Under the pieces are notes generated by a model. That model was not told where the DNA came from and searched no databases. It saw only the letters and a program-made list of their open reading frames with translations. DNA of 64,000 nt. It comes from CAZUDO01 sp964618895 (GTDB taxonomy: Bacteria > Desulfobacterota > Binatia > DP-6). Positions 8,325 to 16,540 of this stretch are shown piece by piece (positions within the stretch are counted from its first letter, which is position 1; the number at the start of each line of letters is the position of its first letter). The translations under genes were made by a program, and so were the position numbers. The stretch spans positions 101,710 through 165,709 of the forward strand of contig CAZUDO010000031.1 in NCBI GenBank assembly GCA_964618895.1, given 5' to 3'.

Positions 8325-8936
8325 CTACGGTCGTCCCTCTGCCACGGGTGAGAACCCCAGGCCTACGAGGTACAGCTCCGCGGAGCCCCGCCGCGTAGCC
8401 TCGGCACGCGTTGCGTGGCTGGTCGCGAATGCGGCACGCACATCGCGTGCAAGCGCGTGGTAGTCGGCGTTCATGAACGCCTTCATCACGAAGTGGCCGC
8501 CGGGCCGAAGCAGGCATGGCAAGGCGTCGAGCGTGGCGCGCGCCAGCTCCGTCGCACGCGTCTCGTCGGTACTCTTCACCCCGGTCAGCTTCGGTGCCAG
8601 GTCGGAGAGGACCGCGTCGGCAGATCGTCCGAGCTGGCACGTCACCGCATCCAGGGTGGCGACCTCGCGCACGTCGCCCTGGACGACGACCAGATTCGGC
8701 ACGTCGAGCGACGCCACGGTGCCCACATCGACGCCGACCACCCTGCCCCCTGCGCCCACCGCTTCGAGCGTCACCTGAAGCCATCCACCGGGCCAGCAGC
8801 CCAGGTCGATCACGAAATCGCCGCGTCGCAGCAGGCGATATCGACGGACGAGATCGGCGAGTTTGTACGCGCTCCGGGCGCGGTATCCCGCGGCGCGGGC
8901 GCGAGTGTAGTACGCGTCCTTGCGATCGTAGGTCAC
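8325..8936 (-). CDS. rlmE: 23S rRNA (uridine-2'-O-)-methyltransferase
   Basis: A 203-residue RrmJ/FtsJ-type SAM-dependent methyltransferase that modifies U2552 in the ribosomal A-loop. It shows the YxxRAAGYRARSAYKL N-terminus with catalytic Lys25, the SAM motif VIDLGCWPGGW (usually GxxPGG), SDLAPK with catalytic Asp, GGHFVMKAF with the second Lys and a C-terminal GSAELYLVGLGF carrying the Glu. The K-D-K-E tetrad is complete. GTG at 8936 starts the protein at MTYDRKDAYY. The DnaA-box-like cluster lies just past its stop. Confidence 0.92.
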   Translation of the reverse strand: MTYDRKDAYYTRARAAGYRARSAYKLADLVRRYRLLRRGDFVIDLGCWPGGWLQVTLEAVGAGGRVVGVDVGTVASLDVPNLVVVQGDVREVATLDAVTCQLGRSADAVLSDLAPKLTGVKSTDETRATELARATLDALPCLLRPGGHFVMKAFMNADYHALARDVRAAFATSHATRAEATRRGSAELYLVGLGFSPVAEGRP

Positions 8937-8960
8937 GCCGTCACGGCGTGGCGCATGCGG

Positions 8961-9224
8961 CTAGCGCTCGGGCTTGTACGCTTCGTATCCGCCGAACGGG
9001 CTCTCGTGCGGACGGTGGCCGAACATCCGCTCGAGCGTCGGCTGCGAGACGAGGAAATGAATCGGGCGCGTCACCAGCCATTCGATTGCGAACCCCACGG
9101 GGTGGACGGCGTAGGCGGCGAGCCGGAGCGGGTTGGCCTCCGAGTCGTCGTAGGCGTCGTGCGCCTGCGCCGGCGCCGTGAGCAGCCCGAGGGCGAGAAC
9201 GAGAGCAAGCGAGAAGCGTTTCAC
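8961..9224 (-). CDS. Small exported protein of unknown function
   Basis: An 87-residue protein with a signal peptide (KRFSLALVLALGLLTA, cleavage after AQA at about residue 21). The mature part of about 65 residues is rich in aromatic and charged residues, with the run HPVGFAIEWLVTRPIHFLVS and the ending GYEAYKPER. The amphipathic middle could sit on a membrane. GTG at 9224 is preceded by GGGAGG at 6-base spacing, which decides the start. I believe similar small proteins occur in related uncultured lineages, but no function is known. Confidence 0.75.
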   Translation of the reverse strand: MKRFSLALVLALGLLTAPAQAHDAYDDSEANPLRLAAYAVHPVGFAIEWLVTRPIHFLVSQPTLERMFGHRPHESPFGGYEAYKPER

Positions 9225-9339
9225 CGGATACCTCCCAGCCCGAAGAGTACCAGCGCGAGATGACCTGCTCAAGGACGGAGCAGCCTCCGTGGCGGGTGCT
9301 CGGGCGCCGCGTTGACAGCACAGATCCAGCGTCGCTAGA

Positions 9340-10215
9340 GTGCCCGACATCCCCGATATGCCGTCGGTTTTCAGGCCGTTGACCCCTCTCCAGGGCTGGC
9401 GCCGGGTGGCCGTGCACGCGTGGCGCGCGCCGCAGGACCCGAGCGTGTACGCTGTACTCGAGGTGCCGATGACCGGCGCGCTCGCCTACGTCGAGCGGGT
9501 ACGGCGCGAAACCGGTGTCCGGGTCACGGTTACACACCTGGTCGCCAAGGCGCTCGCGGTCACCCTGCGCCAGCACCCGCAGCTGAACGGCATCGTCGCG
9601 CGGGGGCGTATTCTGCTGCGTGACACCGTCGACATCTTCCTGCAGGTGGCGACCGGCGGCGGGGACGACCTGTCGGGATTCAAGGTGGCGCGGGCCGACG
9701 AGAAGAGCGTCGTCGAGATCGCCCGCGAGACCGAGACGCGAGCAGAACGCATCCGACACCGCCGCGACCGGCAGGTGGAACGTACCAAGTCCATGCTCGA
9801 TCGCATCCCGCTGCCTCTCCTTGGGCCAATGTTGCGCACCATCGCCTACCTGATCTACGACCTCGATCTGAACCTCACTCGCTTCGGGATCGTGAAGGAC
9901 GAGTTCGGCAGCGCCATGATCACCAACGTGGGCAGCTTTGGACTTACCCAGGCGCACGCGCCGCTCGTGCCCTTCAGCCGGACGCCCGTCGTGTTCCTGC
10001 TGGGCGAGGTGCAAGAGCGCCCGGTGGCCGAGGCCGGCCGTGTGGTCGTGCGTCCCATGATGACCATCGGGGTCACGTTCGACCATCGCTTCATGGACGG
10101 GTTCCTGGGCGGGAAGATGGCGCGTCTGTTCCGCGCCTACCTGGAAGACCCGGCCCGATTCGAGGACCCGGCCCCGGCGGACGCGCCGGGGCCTATGCCC
10201 ATCCAACAAAGCTGA
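9340..10215 (+). CDS. 2-oxo acid dehydrogenase E2-like acyltransferase domain, no lipoyl domain
   Basis: A 291-residue protein consisting only of the catalytic (CAT-like) domain of 2-oxoacid dehydrogenase E2 components. It has THLVAKALAVTLRQHPQLNG near the N-terminus and the active-site motif DHRFMDG at residues 248-254. The N-terminal lipoyl and E1/E3-binding domains are missing, so it cannot be a normal E2. Free-standing CAT-domain proteins act as acyltransferases of unknown substrate. An insertion of basic helical sequence (residues 130-160) is unusual. GTG at 9340 or ATG at 9358 could be the start. Its 3' end overlaps the convergent pgeF gene by 23 bases. Confidence 0.8.
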   Translation: MPDIPDMPSVFRPLTPLQGWRRVAVHAWRAPQDPSVYAVLEVPMTGALAYVERVRRETGVRVTVTHLVAKALAVTLRQHPQLNGIVARGRILLRDTVDIFLQVATGGGDDLSGFKVARADEKSVVEIARETETRAERIRHRRDRQVERTKSMLDRIPLPLLGPMLRTIAYLIYDLDLNLTRFGIVKDEFGSAMITNVGSFGLTQAHAPLVPFSRTPVVFLLGEVQERPVAEAGRVVVRPMMTIGVTFDHRFMDGFLGGKMARLFRAYLEDPARFEDPAPADAPGPMPIQQS

Positions 10216-10768
10216 GCTGGCGCCCTACCGCACTGCCGTCCCGCCGGTACGAGTGATAGCGGCGGGCGCACGCCGTGCACGGGCCCATGATGGTCACCTC
10301 GCCAACACCCGCGGCCAGCAGCAGAAGACGGACGGCGGCGCGGAGGTCGACATGGGGACGCCGGGGCCCCTCGCGCCAGGCGGCGGCGGTGAGGTCTCCG
10401 GTGCGGGCACGGAAGGCGACCTCCACCTCCGGACCGACCTCGTAGCAGCATCCCCCGATGGCCGGCCCGACCACCGCCTGCAGGTTGGCGGGGCGCGTCC
10501 CGTACGTCTCGCCGAGATGGCCGACGGCCGTTTCCAGCACGCCGTGGGCGGCACCGCGCCAGCCCGCGTGCACCGCGGCTGCGGCCGGGCGGTGTGTATC
10601 GACCAGCAGGACGGGCACGCAGTCGGCCGTGACGACGCCGACCACGGGCTTCCCGGGCCCGGTCGCGAGCCCGTCCGCTTCCGCGGGCTCGTCTCCCGGC
10701 GCGGGGGAAACGACGCGCGTCCCGTGCACCTGACGCGGGACCGCGACCGCGACGCCTGGGCCGGGCAC
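10193..10768 (-). CDS. pgeF: Polyphenol oxidase/purine nucleoside phosphorylase family (YfiH/PgeF)
   Basis: Member of the YfiH/LACC1 family, with RQVHGTRVV, VTADCVPVLLVD, HAGWRGAAHGVLE, GPAIGGCCYEVG and a C-terminal CTACARRYHSYRRDG. The conserved His and Cys residues of the metal site are present. Known members act as purine nucleoside phosphorylase/adenosine deaminase or as a peptidoglycan-editing factor. GTG at 10768 is the first standard start codon. The same frame encodes a family-like N-terminus upstream (GLRHGFLDRT), back to a GGAGGA followed by CTG at 10858, so the true product is probably about 221 residues with a CTG start. Last gene of a seven-gene operon. Confidence 0.85.
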   Translation of the reverse strand: MPGPGVAVAVPRQVHGTRVVSPAPGDEPAEADGLATGPGKPVVGVVTADCVPVLLVDTHRPAAAAVHAGWRGAAHGVLETAVGHLGETYGTRPANLQAVVGPAIGGCCYEVGPEVEVAFRARTGDLTAAAWREGPRRPHVDLRAAVRLLLLAAGVGEVTIMGPCTACARRYHSYRRDGSAVGRQLSFVGWA

Positions 10769-10874
10769 CGTCCAGCCGTCGGCGCCCGGGGTGACGGTGC
10801 GGTCGAGGAAGCCGTGGCGGAGGCCCGCGAGTTTGGTCCACGGCGCGTGCGTCAGCAGGACTCCTCCGGGGGCG

Positions 10875-11327
10875 TCACGGGACGACGCGTTCGAGCTGGA
10901 TGTCGCTGTGGCGCATCAGCTCCTCGAGTGTGTGCAACTTGTACTCGCGCTCGTAGAAGACGCGCCGGGTGCCGGTGTTGATGAGCACTTTCAGGCAGTG
11001 AATGCAGGGCGTGTGGGTGATGTAGATGTCCGCGTTCTGGATCGACGAGCCGTTCCTCGCCGCCTGGGCGATGGCGTTGATCTCGGCATGGATCGTCCGG
11101 AAGCAGTTCTCTTCCGTATCTCCGGCCGGCGTCTGCGAGGTGTAGACCAGGCACCCGATCTCGGTGCAGTGCGGCAGGCCCGCTGGCGACCCGTTATAGC
11201 CCGTGGCGATGATGCTCTTGTCGCGCACGATTACGGCGCCCACCTTGGCGCGGGTGCAGGTCGAGCGTTCCGCGACCTGACGCGTGATGGTCATGAAGTA
11301 TTGATGCCAGCTCGGGCGGTCGCTCAT
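10875..11327 (-). CDS. Deoxycytidylate deaminase family protein
   Basis: A 150-residue zinc-dependent deaminase with HAE at residues 80-82 and PCIHC at 107-111, plus the dCMP-deaminase features GYNGSPAGLPHC and an extended zinc-site region with Cys54, Cys59 and Cys75. It would convert dCMP to dUMP for thymidylate synthesis. ATG at 11327 has GGAG six bases upstream, which favours it over the longer frame. It lies 10 bases after the M50 protease stop and just before pgeF in the same operon, a grouping of nucleotide and envelope functions. Confidence 0.9.
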   Translation of the reverse strand: MSDRPSWHQYFMTITRQVAERSTCTRAKVGAVIVRDKSIIATGYNGSPAGLPHCTEIGCLVYTSQTPAGDTEENCFRTIHAEINAIAQAARNGSSIQNADIYITHTPCIHCLKVLINTGTRRVFYEREYKLHTLEELMRHSDIQLERVVP

Positions 11328-11337
11328 GCGTCTCTCC

Positions 11338-12237
11338 TTACGGCAGGATCTTGAACGGTTCGGCGACAAACGTCAGTGCCAGCACCACGAGGGTTGCCCA
11401 GGCCGCCACCTGCCGCCCGGCACCGAGCGGGTAGGGGTCGTTCTCCGTCGGCGGATGCCCCAGCGAAAGGATCGTCGAAATGATCACCGCCCACACCAGC
11501 CAGCCGATCCAACCGCGGAGACCCAACCAGACCAGGAATCCGATCAGCAGCGCCGGTACCACGCGTGTCCGCCCGATGACGGCGTAGAGCACGTGCCCGC
11601 CGTCCAGTTGCCCAACCGGCAGGAGGTTGATCGACGTGACGAACAACCCGAACCAGCCCGCGAGGGCGACCGGGTGGAGGATGACGGTGGTGGGGTCGGC
11701 GTGGAGGACGACGCGCGTCAGGAATGCGGTCAGGACGGAATCGCCCAGCTCGAGCATGTGTGCGTCCGGTGGGTGCGGCAGGACGGTTGACCGTGCGAGC
11801 CCGATCGCGGTGGCGGCCAGCGCCACCACGAAGCCCGCCCACGGACCGGCCGCCCCGATGTCGAACAGCGCGCGCCGATCCGGAAAGCGCGAGCGGATCC
11901 GGATGAACGCCCCGAAGGTGCCGAGCGGGAACAGCTGGGGTGGCGCCGGCAGGAAGTAGGGGAGGGACGCCTGCACGCCGTGGCGGAGACACATGACGTA
12001 GTGCCCCGCCTCATGGACCAGGAGGATGGCGAGCAGAGTCAACGCAAACGGAAGCCCGTGGGCGAGGAGGCGCGGGTCGACCAGCGGATCGAGCCCCTCC
12101 CACAGCGCGCCGGCGATCGTCGTCGTACCCAGCGTCGCGGCAAGGAGCATCACATGAAGCGCCAGGCGCGCCGGGGTGACGCGGCGGGCGGCGACGGCCG
12201 GCTCCAGCCACGGGGCGAGCGGTGGCGACGGCGTCAT
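11338..12237 (-). CDS. Site-2 protease family (M50) membrane metalloprotease
   Basis: A 299-residue integral membrane protein. The zinc motif HEAGH is at residues 75-79 inside a membrane segment, and the second metal motif LLPVGQLDGGH lies near residue 210. Several hydrophobic segments (about 28-45, 62-76, 130-150, 190-210, 230-265, 280-298) fit the S2P fold for intramembrane proteolysis. No PDZ domain is evident. The substrate is unknown. The start overlaps the SAM-hydrolase stop by 4 bases (12234-12237). Confidence 0.9.
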   Translation of the reverse strand: MTPSPPLAPWLEPAVAARRVTPARLALHVMLLAATLGTTTIAGALWEGLDPLVDPRLLAHGLPFALTLLAILLVHEAGHYVMCLRHGVQASLPYFLPAPPQLFPLGTFGAFIRIRSRFPDRRALFDIGAAGPWAGFVVALAATAIGLARSTVLPHPPDAHMLELGDSVLTAFLTRVVLHADPTTVILHPVALAGWFGLFVTSINLLPVGQLDGGHVLYAVIGRTRVVPALLIGFLVWLGLRGWIGWLVWAVIISTILSLGHPPTENDPYPLGAGRQVAAWATLVVLALTFVAEPFKILP

Positions 12238-13019
12238 GACCGGACCTCGATGACAACCGCGGCGCCGAGGTCCGCCCCCAATGTCGCGTGCGCAGACCCG
12301 TCGCGCACGGCGATCTCGACCAGTCCCCAGCTGTTCACGAGCGCGATGGGCCGACCGGCTGGCACCGCTGCGTACGTGGGCGACAGCCCCGCGATGCGTA
12401 TGTTCCCGACCACGATCGCGAGCGGCCGTCCGGGCCAGCGACCAAGGCTCTCGGGGCGGATGTTGGTGGCGAGATTCCCGAAATGATCCACGTAGATGAC
12501 CTCTCCGCGAACCGTCCGCTCGTCGACCCGGACTGGCGGCAGCGCGAGGTGCTCCATGGTCTGCACCTCGCTGCCGAGCGCCAGCGCGGGAGTCCCGGTG
12601 GCGAGCGCCGCCGCCACCGGCGCGAACACGTCGCGGCCGTGGAACGTGTGGCTCCGCGGCGGCAAAAATACACGCTCGTCGGTCAGGTGCACGATGCGAT
12701 GGACGGCATCACCCTCCATGGCGAGAGACAGGAGCCCGTTGTCCGGCCCAACGAGGACCCCGCGCGCCGTCTCGATGCAGAGGGGTCGGCGGGCCCCCCC
12801 CACGCCGGGATCGACCACCGCCACATGGATCGTTCCGGGCGGAAAGTAGGGCACCGCCGCCTGCAGGACGAGCGCGCCCGCGAGCACCTGCTGGGGAGGG
12901 ATGCCATGGGTCACGTCGATCACCGGCACCCCCGGCGCCCGGGTGGCGATCACGCCCTTCATGATCCCCACGAACGGATCGGTGGTGCCGAAGTCGGTCG
13001 TGAGCGTGATCAGAGCCAT
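12234..13019 (-). CDS. SAM hydroxide adenosyltransferase (DUF62 family)
   Basis: A 261-residue protein of the SAM-hydrolase/fluorinase-like (DUF62) family, which cleaves S-adenosylmethionine to adenosine and methionine using hydroxide. Diagnostic blocks are LTTDFGTTDPFVG, VIDVTHGIPP, VVDPGVGG, GPDNGLL and YVDHFGNLATNI. The Asp-Arg-His site that activates water is represented by the DPGVGGARR and FHGRD regions. ATG at 13019 shares a base with the TGA of the upstream gene (TGATG), giving translational coupling. Confidence 0.9.
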   Translation of the reverse strand: MALITLTTDFGTTDPFVGIMKGVIATRAPGVPVIDVTHGIPPQQVLAGALVLQAAVPYFPPGTIHVAVVDPGVGGARRPLCIETARGVLVGPDNGLLSLAMEGDAVHRIVHLTDERVFLPPRSHTFHGRDVFAPVAAALATGTPALALGSEVQTMEHLALPPVRVDERTVRGEVIYVDHFGNLATNIRPESLGRWPGRPLAIVVGNIRIAGLSPTYAAVPAGRPIALVNSWGLVEIAVRDGSAHATLGADLGAAVVIEVRS

Positions 13020-13993
13020 CAGGCGCGACGACGGAGCGTATCCTCGACCGCCGCCCACAGGAGCGGGAACATGATCTCGTGGTGCCCGGTCAGGTGGATG
13101 CCGTGCCCGCCGGCCGCCGTCGGGCGGGTGACGACGTTCACGCCCGGGCGATAGTGACGCTGGAAATCCATGTCGATGGTGGTGAAGTCACGCACGCGGT
13201 GGCCGACGTTACGCGCCAGGTTGAGCGCCTTCACGAACACCTCGGGGAGCACCACGGCCGAGCCGAGGTTCAGGTAGACGCCGCCGCCGAGCCGCGCCAC
13301 CACGCCGGCCAACAAGCGGAAATCACGCATGCTGGTGCTCCCGATCGCCGCCCCATCGGCGCCGGGATGCATGTGGATGATGTCGGTGCCGATGGCCACG
13401 TGCACCGTGGCCGGCAGGTCGAGACGGGCTGCGGTGGCGAGGATGCTGCCGGCCCGGAACGGCAGGGGCGCGGCCAGGATCGCCTGCCCGACCGCCTGGC
13501 CGAGGCCCACGCCGGCAGCCGCGCCAGCCACGATGGCCCGGTTCAGGAACTCGCCCGTCTCGCGCGCCATCCCGAAGAGGCCGCGGTCGAGGCCCGGGCC
13601 CACGTCCTCCGAGGTGCGGCCCACCGCCGCCAGCTCGAAATCGTGCACCAGACAGGCGCCGTTCAGGGCGACGGCGGCCAGGCGTTCCCGGCGCAGCAGG
13701 TCGACGATGAGGGGACCGAGCCCGACCTTGATCGGGTGCGCACCCATGCCGAGGATGACCGGCTTCCCCCGCCGGACCGCCCGCGCGATGGCGGCGGCCG
13801 CGACACGCAGCTCGTGCGCTGCCAGAAGGTCGGGCAAGCCGTCGACGAGCGCCCGCACCGTGAGCCCGGCGCGTACCGGCCGTCCGAGCGAGCGCGCCGC
13901 CACCTTGCTGGGCCGGCGGTCGAGCGGCACGGTCCGCACCCGCGAGAGATCGATGCGCACGGGAGGGGCCGGGCGCCGGCCCGGCCGCTTCAC
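13019..13993 (-). CDS. Conserved protein, possibly deoxyhypusine-synthase-like
   Basis: A 324-residue soluble protein. The segment VILGMGAHPIKVGLGPLIVD followed by VALNGACLVHDFELA and later DIIHMHPGADG resembles the Rossmann-like core of deoxyhypusine-synthase-fold proteins, but the standard catalytic Lys loop is not obvious. Bacteria lack eIF5A, so such homologues have other or unknown substrates. A Gly/Ala-rich central part with NLGSAVVLPEVFVKALNLAR suggests a nucleotide-binding fold. GTG at 13993 overlaps the gmhA stop (GTGA). Its place between gmhA and the SAM hydrolase hints at an envelope or cofactor role, but that is inference. Family assignment is tentative. Confidence 0.6.
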   Translation of the reverse strand: MKRPGRRPAPPVRIDLSRVRTVPLDRRPSKVAARSLGRPVRAGLTVRALVDGLPDLLAAHELRVAAAAIARAVRRGKPVILGMGAHPIKVGLGPLIVDLLRRERLAAVALNGACLVHDFELAAVGRTSEDVGPGLDRGLFGMARETGEFLNRAIVAGAAAGVGLGQAVGQAILAAPLPFRAGSILATAARLDLPATVHVAIGTDIIHMHPGADGAAIGSTSMRDFRLLAGVVARLGGGVYLNLGSAVVLPEVFVKALNLARNVGHRVRDFTTIDMDFQRHYRPGVNVVTRPTAAGGHGIHLTGHHEIMFPLLWAAVEDTLRRRA

Positions 13994-14589
13994 GCCGGGG
14001 CTCCCGCCAGCCGTCGATCGACCATCTCGCAGAGCACGTGGCCGACCAGGATGTGGGTCTCCTGGATGCGGGCCGAGAGCGCGCTCGCCGACACGCGCAG
14101 CGACACGTCGACCATCCCGGCCAGCGGCCCGCCGTCCCCCCCCGTGAGCCCGATCGTATGCAGCCCGGTGGCGCGGCACGTCTCCACGGCGCGCAGGACG
14201 TTCGGCGACCGGCCGCTGGTGGAGATAGCGACGGCCACGTCGGCGGGGCTACCGAGGGCCCGGACCTGCCGGGCGAAGACCTCCTCGTAGCCGTAGTCGT
14301 TGGCGATGGCAGTCAGGGCCGAGGTGTCGGTGGTGAGCGCGATGGCGGGAAGCGCCCGGCGCTCGCGCTGGAAGCGCCCGACGAACTCGGCCGCGATGTG
14401 CTGGGCGTCGGCGGCACTGCCGCCGTTGCCGAACAGCAGCACCTTGCGTCCGGCCTCCAGGGCGCCGGCGACGAGATCGATCGCGCGCTCCAAGGCCGCC
14501 CCGTTCTCCGCCAGGAAGGCCTGCTTGGTGCGGACGCTGTCGGCGAACAGCTCCTCGATGGCCGCCCGTACGCCGGCCGGCATCGTCAC
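13990..14589 (-). CDS. gmhA: Sedoheptulose-7-phosphate isomerase (GmhA)
   Basis: A 199-residue SIS-domain isomerase making D-glycero-D-manno-heptose 7-phosphate for the LPS core. Motifs are LLFGNGGSAADAQHIAAEFVG, the conserved Arg stretch GRFQRERRALPAIAL, TTDTSALTAIANDYGYEEVF, ISTSGRSPNV, GLTGGDGG and IQETHILVGHVLCE, all GmhA hallmarks, including the zinc ligands in the QETH-H pattern. GTG at 14589 overlaps the CBS gene stop (GTGA); ATG at 14583 is an alternative. It implies an outer membrane with heptose-containing LPS. Confidence 0.92.
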   Translation of the reverse strand: MTMPAGVRAAIEELFADSVRTKQAFLAENGAALERAIDLVAGALEAGRKVLLFGNGGSAADAQHIAAEFVGRFQRERRALPAIALTTDTSALTAIANDYGYEEVFARQVRALGSPADVAVAISTSGRSPNVLRAVETCRATGLHTIGLTGGDGGPLAGMVDVSLRVSASALSARIQETHILVGHVLCEMVDRRLAGAPA

Positions 14590-14990
14590 CCGACCTCGGG
14601 TGGCACGGGCAGGACGTGCTCGACGAAGAAGCGGAGCACGTCGAGCGGCGTGATGATGCCGACCAGCCGCCCCCCCCGGACGACCAGCACGTGGTCGACC
14701 TGGCGATCGCGCATGAGGCGGATCACCTCGTCGCTGGTCTCGAACTCGTCGACCACGACCGGCTCCCGGGTCATGATGCTCTTGGCGGGGGCGTGGGGGT
14801 CCGTGTCCCGGACGAGGGCCGCCACCACGTCGCCCTCGCTGACGAACCCGAGGACGAGTCCGTGCGGGTCCGTGACCGGCACGCCACCGAAGCGCCCCCC
14901 GACCAGCGTCCGCGCGATGGCTTCAATGGGGGTGTTGGCGGCGACGGCGGTGACGCGCTCGGTCATGAAGTTGCGCGCGTGCCCCTTCAC
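14586..14990 (-). CDS. CBS-domain pair protein
   Basis: A 134-residue protein made of two tandem CBS motifs (a Bateman module): MTERVTAVAANTPIEA to GFVSEGDVV, then IMTREPVVVDE to VGIITPLDVLRF. Such stand-alone modules bind adenine nucleotides and regulate partners. It is the first gene of the seven-gene operon that runs to pgeF, so it may sense energy charge for that group. GTG at 14990 is used; the ATG at 14966 (MTERVT) is an alternative start. The tRNA-Gly gene lies about 100 bases upstream on the other strand. Confidence 0.85.
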   Translation of the reverse strand: MKGHARNFMTERVTAVAANTPIEAIARTLVGGRFGGVPVTDPHGLVLGFVSEGDVVAALVRDTDPHAPAKSIMTREPVVVDEFETSDEVIRLMRDRQVDHVLVVRGGRLVGIITPLDVLRFFVEHVLPVPPEVG

Positions 14991-15086
14991 TGGGGAGGGC
15001 TCTACTGGATGGGGGCGGGGCGGTCAATGTGGCGGGCGGCCGTTGCCAGGGTCGCAGGAGTCGGGTAGGGTCCAAAGCCGCCGTAC

Positions 15087-15158
<72 letters not shown>

Positions 15159-15165
15159 CTCGTGG

Positions 15166-15194
15166 AAACCCTCGATAACGCCGAGGGTTTCTTT
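15166..15194 (+). terminator. Intrinsic terminator after tRNA-Gly
   Basis: Arms AAACCCTCG (15166-15174) and CGAGGGTTT (15182-15190) with a 7-base loop, followed by CTTT. An overlapping alternative hairpin, CCGAGGG/CCCTCGG at 15181-15201, uses the same 3' arm, so the two are mutually exclusive. Confidence 0.7.
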
Positions 15195-15199
15195 CCCTC

Positions 15200-15658
15200 G
15201 GGTGGCTGCGGCCCGACGTGGTGATCCTGGACGAGGCCCTCCGGCTCTTCTCCCGTACGCCGGATGAACATCTCCACGCGCGGCGAGTGGTCGGCACGCT
15301 GGAGCGCCGATCGCCCGGCGGGCGTGCGGCGGAGGCGCGCGATTACGGCCTCGACGTGCTTGCATGTGGCCAGGCCGTTGGTGCGGAAGTCCGGACACGA
15401 GCAGGAGTTCTCGCACTCCGAGAGCGAGCGCATCTCCACCTCGTAGCAGGCGCCGCTCGGCGACCGGACCGCGAAGGTGGCGAACAGCGGCTCCGACGGC
15501 TCGAGGGACTCGACGCGCAGCAGCTCGCTCGCAGCGCGCTCGCGCCGGAGCACGATCTCATCGGCGTCGGTCGTTCGCCAACCCACCGGCCGCGGTGCCA
15601 GTGCGCGCAAGGCTCGCGCGCTCGGCCGCCGGGCCACACGCCTGTACATGGACGCCAT
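15200..15658 (-). pseudogene. SWIM zinc-finger N-terminus of an SNF2-type helicase, truncated at the tRNA
   Basis: ATG at 15658 has a good ribosome-binding site (GAGGTGA). The protein contains a SWIM zinc finger with Cys86, Cys88, Cys99 and His101 in the phrase CSCPDFRTNGLATCKH, then SPRVEMFIRR. This arrangement begins many bacterial SNF2/Rad54-like helicases of about 900 residues. Here the homologous part ends within about 60 residues of the tRNA-Gly gene, and the frame then reads antisense through the terminator and the tRNA. The ATPase domains are gone, so this is probably a gene cut by an integration or deletion at the tRNA. It lies 27 bases after the HEAT-repeat gene on the same strand and may once have been in that operon. 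Confidence 0.6.
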
Positions 15659-15685
15659 TCAGCTCACCTCGTCCGCGAGTCGCTT

Positions 15686-16522
15686 TCAGTGAAGGGAATC
15701 GTCGTCATCGTTGAAGTCGTCGTCCGCGTCCTCGCCCGCGGGGCCTTCCGCCATGGCCATCGCCTCATGGACCGCCGCGACGATGTCTTCGTCGTCGGAG
15801 TCGGCGAGGTCATCGAGGATCTCTGCGGCTTCGTGCGGGCGGATACTGGCTACGGCGTCGATCGCGGCCAGGAGCAGCGGCTTGTCGGTCTCCCCCGAAG
15901 TGACGAAAGCCGCGATGTACGGCCAGGCTGCGTCCATTTTCCAATTGCCTGCCGCCAGGATTGCCTCGCAGTGGAGATCCGCGTTCTTGCTGCCCAGCGC
16001 TTCGAGAATCTGCTCATCGAATCCGCGAACGAAACGCATGCAGAAGACGGCGGTGAGCCTCCAGACCTCGTCGTCGCTGGAGTATGCGGCGCGGACCGCA
16101 TCCTGGTGCCAGTGCTGCGGGGCGCGTGCTGAGGCCTCCAGGATCCGCCGCCGCACTTCCTTGGGAAGGTTGGCGTCCATGTAGAGCCTGTGCAGCGACT
16201 CCTGGATCCCGTGGAACGTTCGTTCCGCAATTAAGAGGTCGTCGACATCCTCGAGACCCTCGGTATCTGCATGCTCGAGGACCGGTCCCAGGGAGATCGC
16301 TGCCCTGCCGCGCACCTTCTCGGACTTGTCGCCACTGCGGAGGATGGAGAGCAGGGCGTCAACCAACTCGTCGTTGATGACCGTGAAGTCACCTGCAAGC
16401 TCAGTGGCCAGAAGGAGATCGGACTCCGAGGGTCGGTCATCCCGAAGGATGTCGAGCAGCATCTTCCCGGTACCTTCAGGCCAGTCCCAAGGTGGCGTGT
16501 TCTTCAAGGTCCTCAAGCTCAT
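15686..16522 (-). CDS. HEAT-repeat-like protein
   Basis: A 278-residue all-helical protein. Repeating helix pairs (for example DELVDALLSILRSGDKSEKV, EAILAAGNWKMDAAWPYIAA and LLLAAIDAVASIRPHEAAEI) indicate HEAT/armadillo-type repeats, and the last 35 residues are extremely acidic (DDEDIVAAVH then DADDDFNDDDDS). No enzyme motif. ATG at 16522 is chosen because GAGGG precedes it by 6 bases; a longer start at 16537 is possible. It is the last intact gene of a four-gene operon of repeat proteins, so it may be a scaffold in that complex. No function is known. Confidence 0.78.
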   Translation of the reverse strand: MSLRTLKNTPPWDWPEGTGKMLLDILRDDRPSESDLLLATELAGDFTVINDELVDALLSILRSGDKSEKVRGRAAISLGPVLEHADTEGLEDVDDLLIAERTFHGIQESLHRLYMDANLPKEVRRRILEASARAPQHWHQDAVRAAYSSDDEVWRLTAVFCMRFVRGFDEQILEALGSKNADLHCEAILAAGNWKMDAAWPYIAAFVTSGETDKPLLLAAIDAVASIRPHEAAEILDDLADSDDEDIVAAVHEAMAMAEGPAGEDADDDFNDDDDSLH

Positions 16523-16540
16523 CTTGATCCCTCGCATACT

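Noticed and set aside
15200..15245. Plus strand reads LRPDVVILDEA, resembling the SNF2 Walker B region, opposite the truncated SWIM gene.
   Set aside because: Only about 12 residues match and they are on the opposite strand to the SWIM domain. Could be a rearranged helicase scrap, but it is too short to support.
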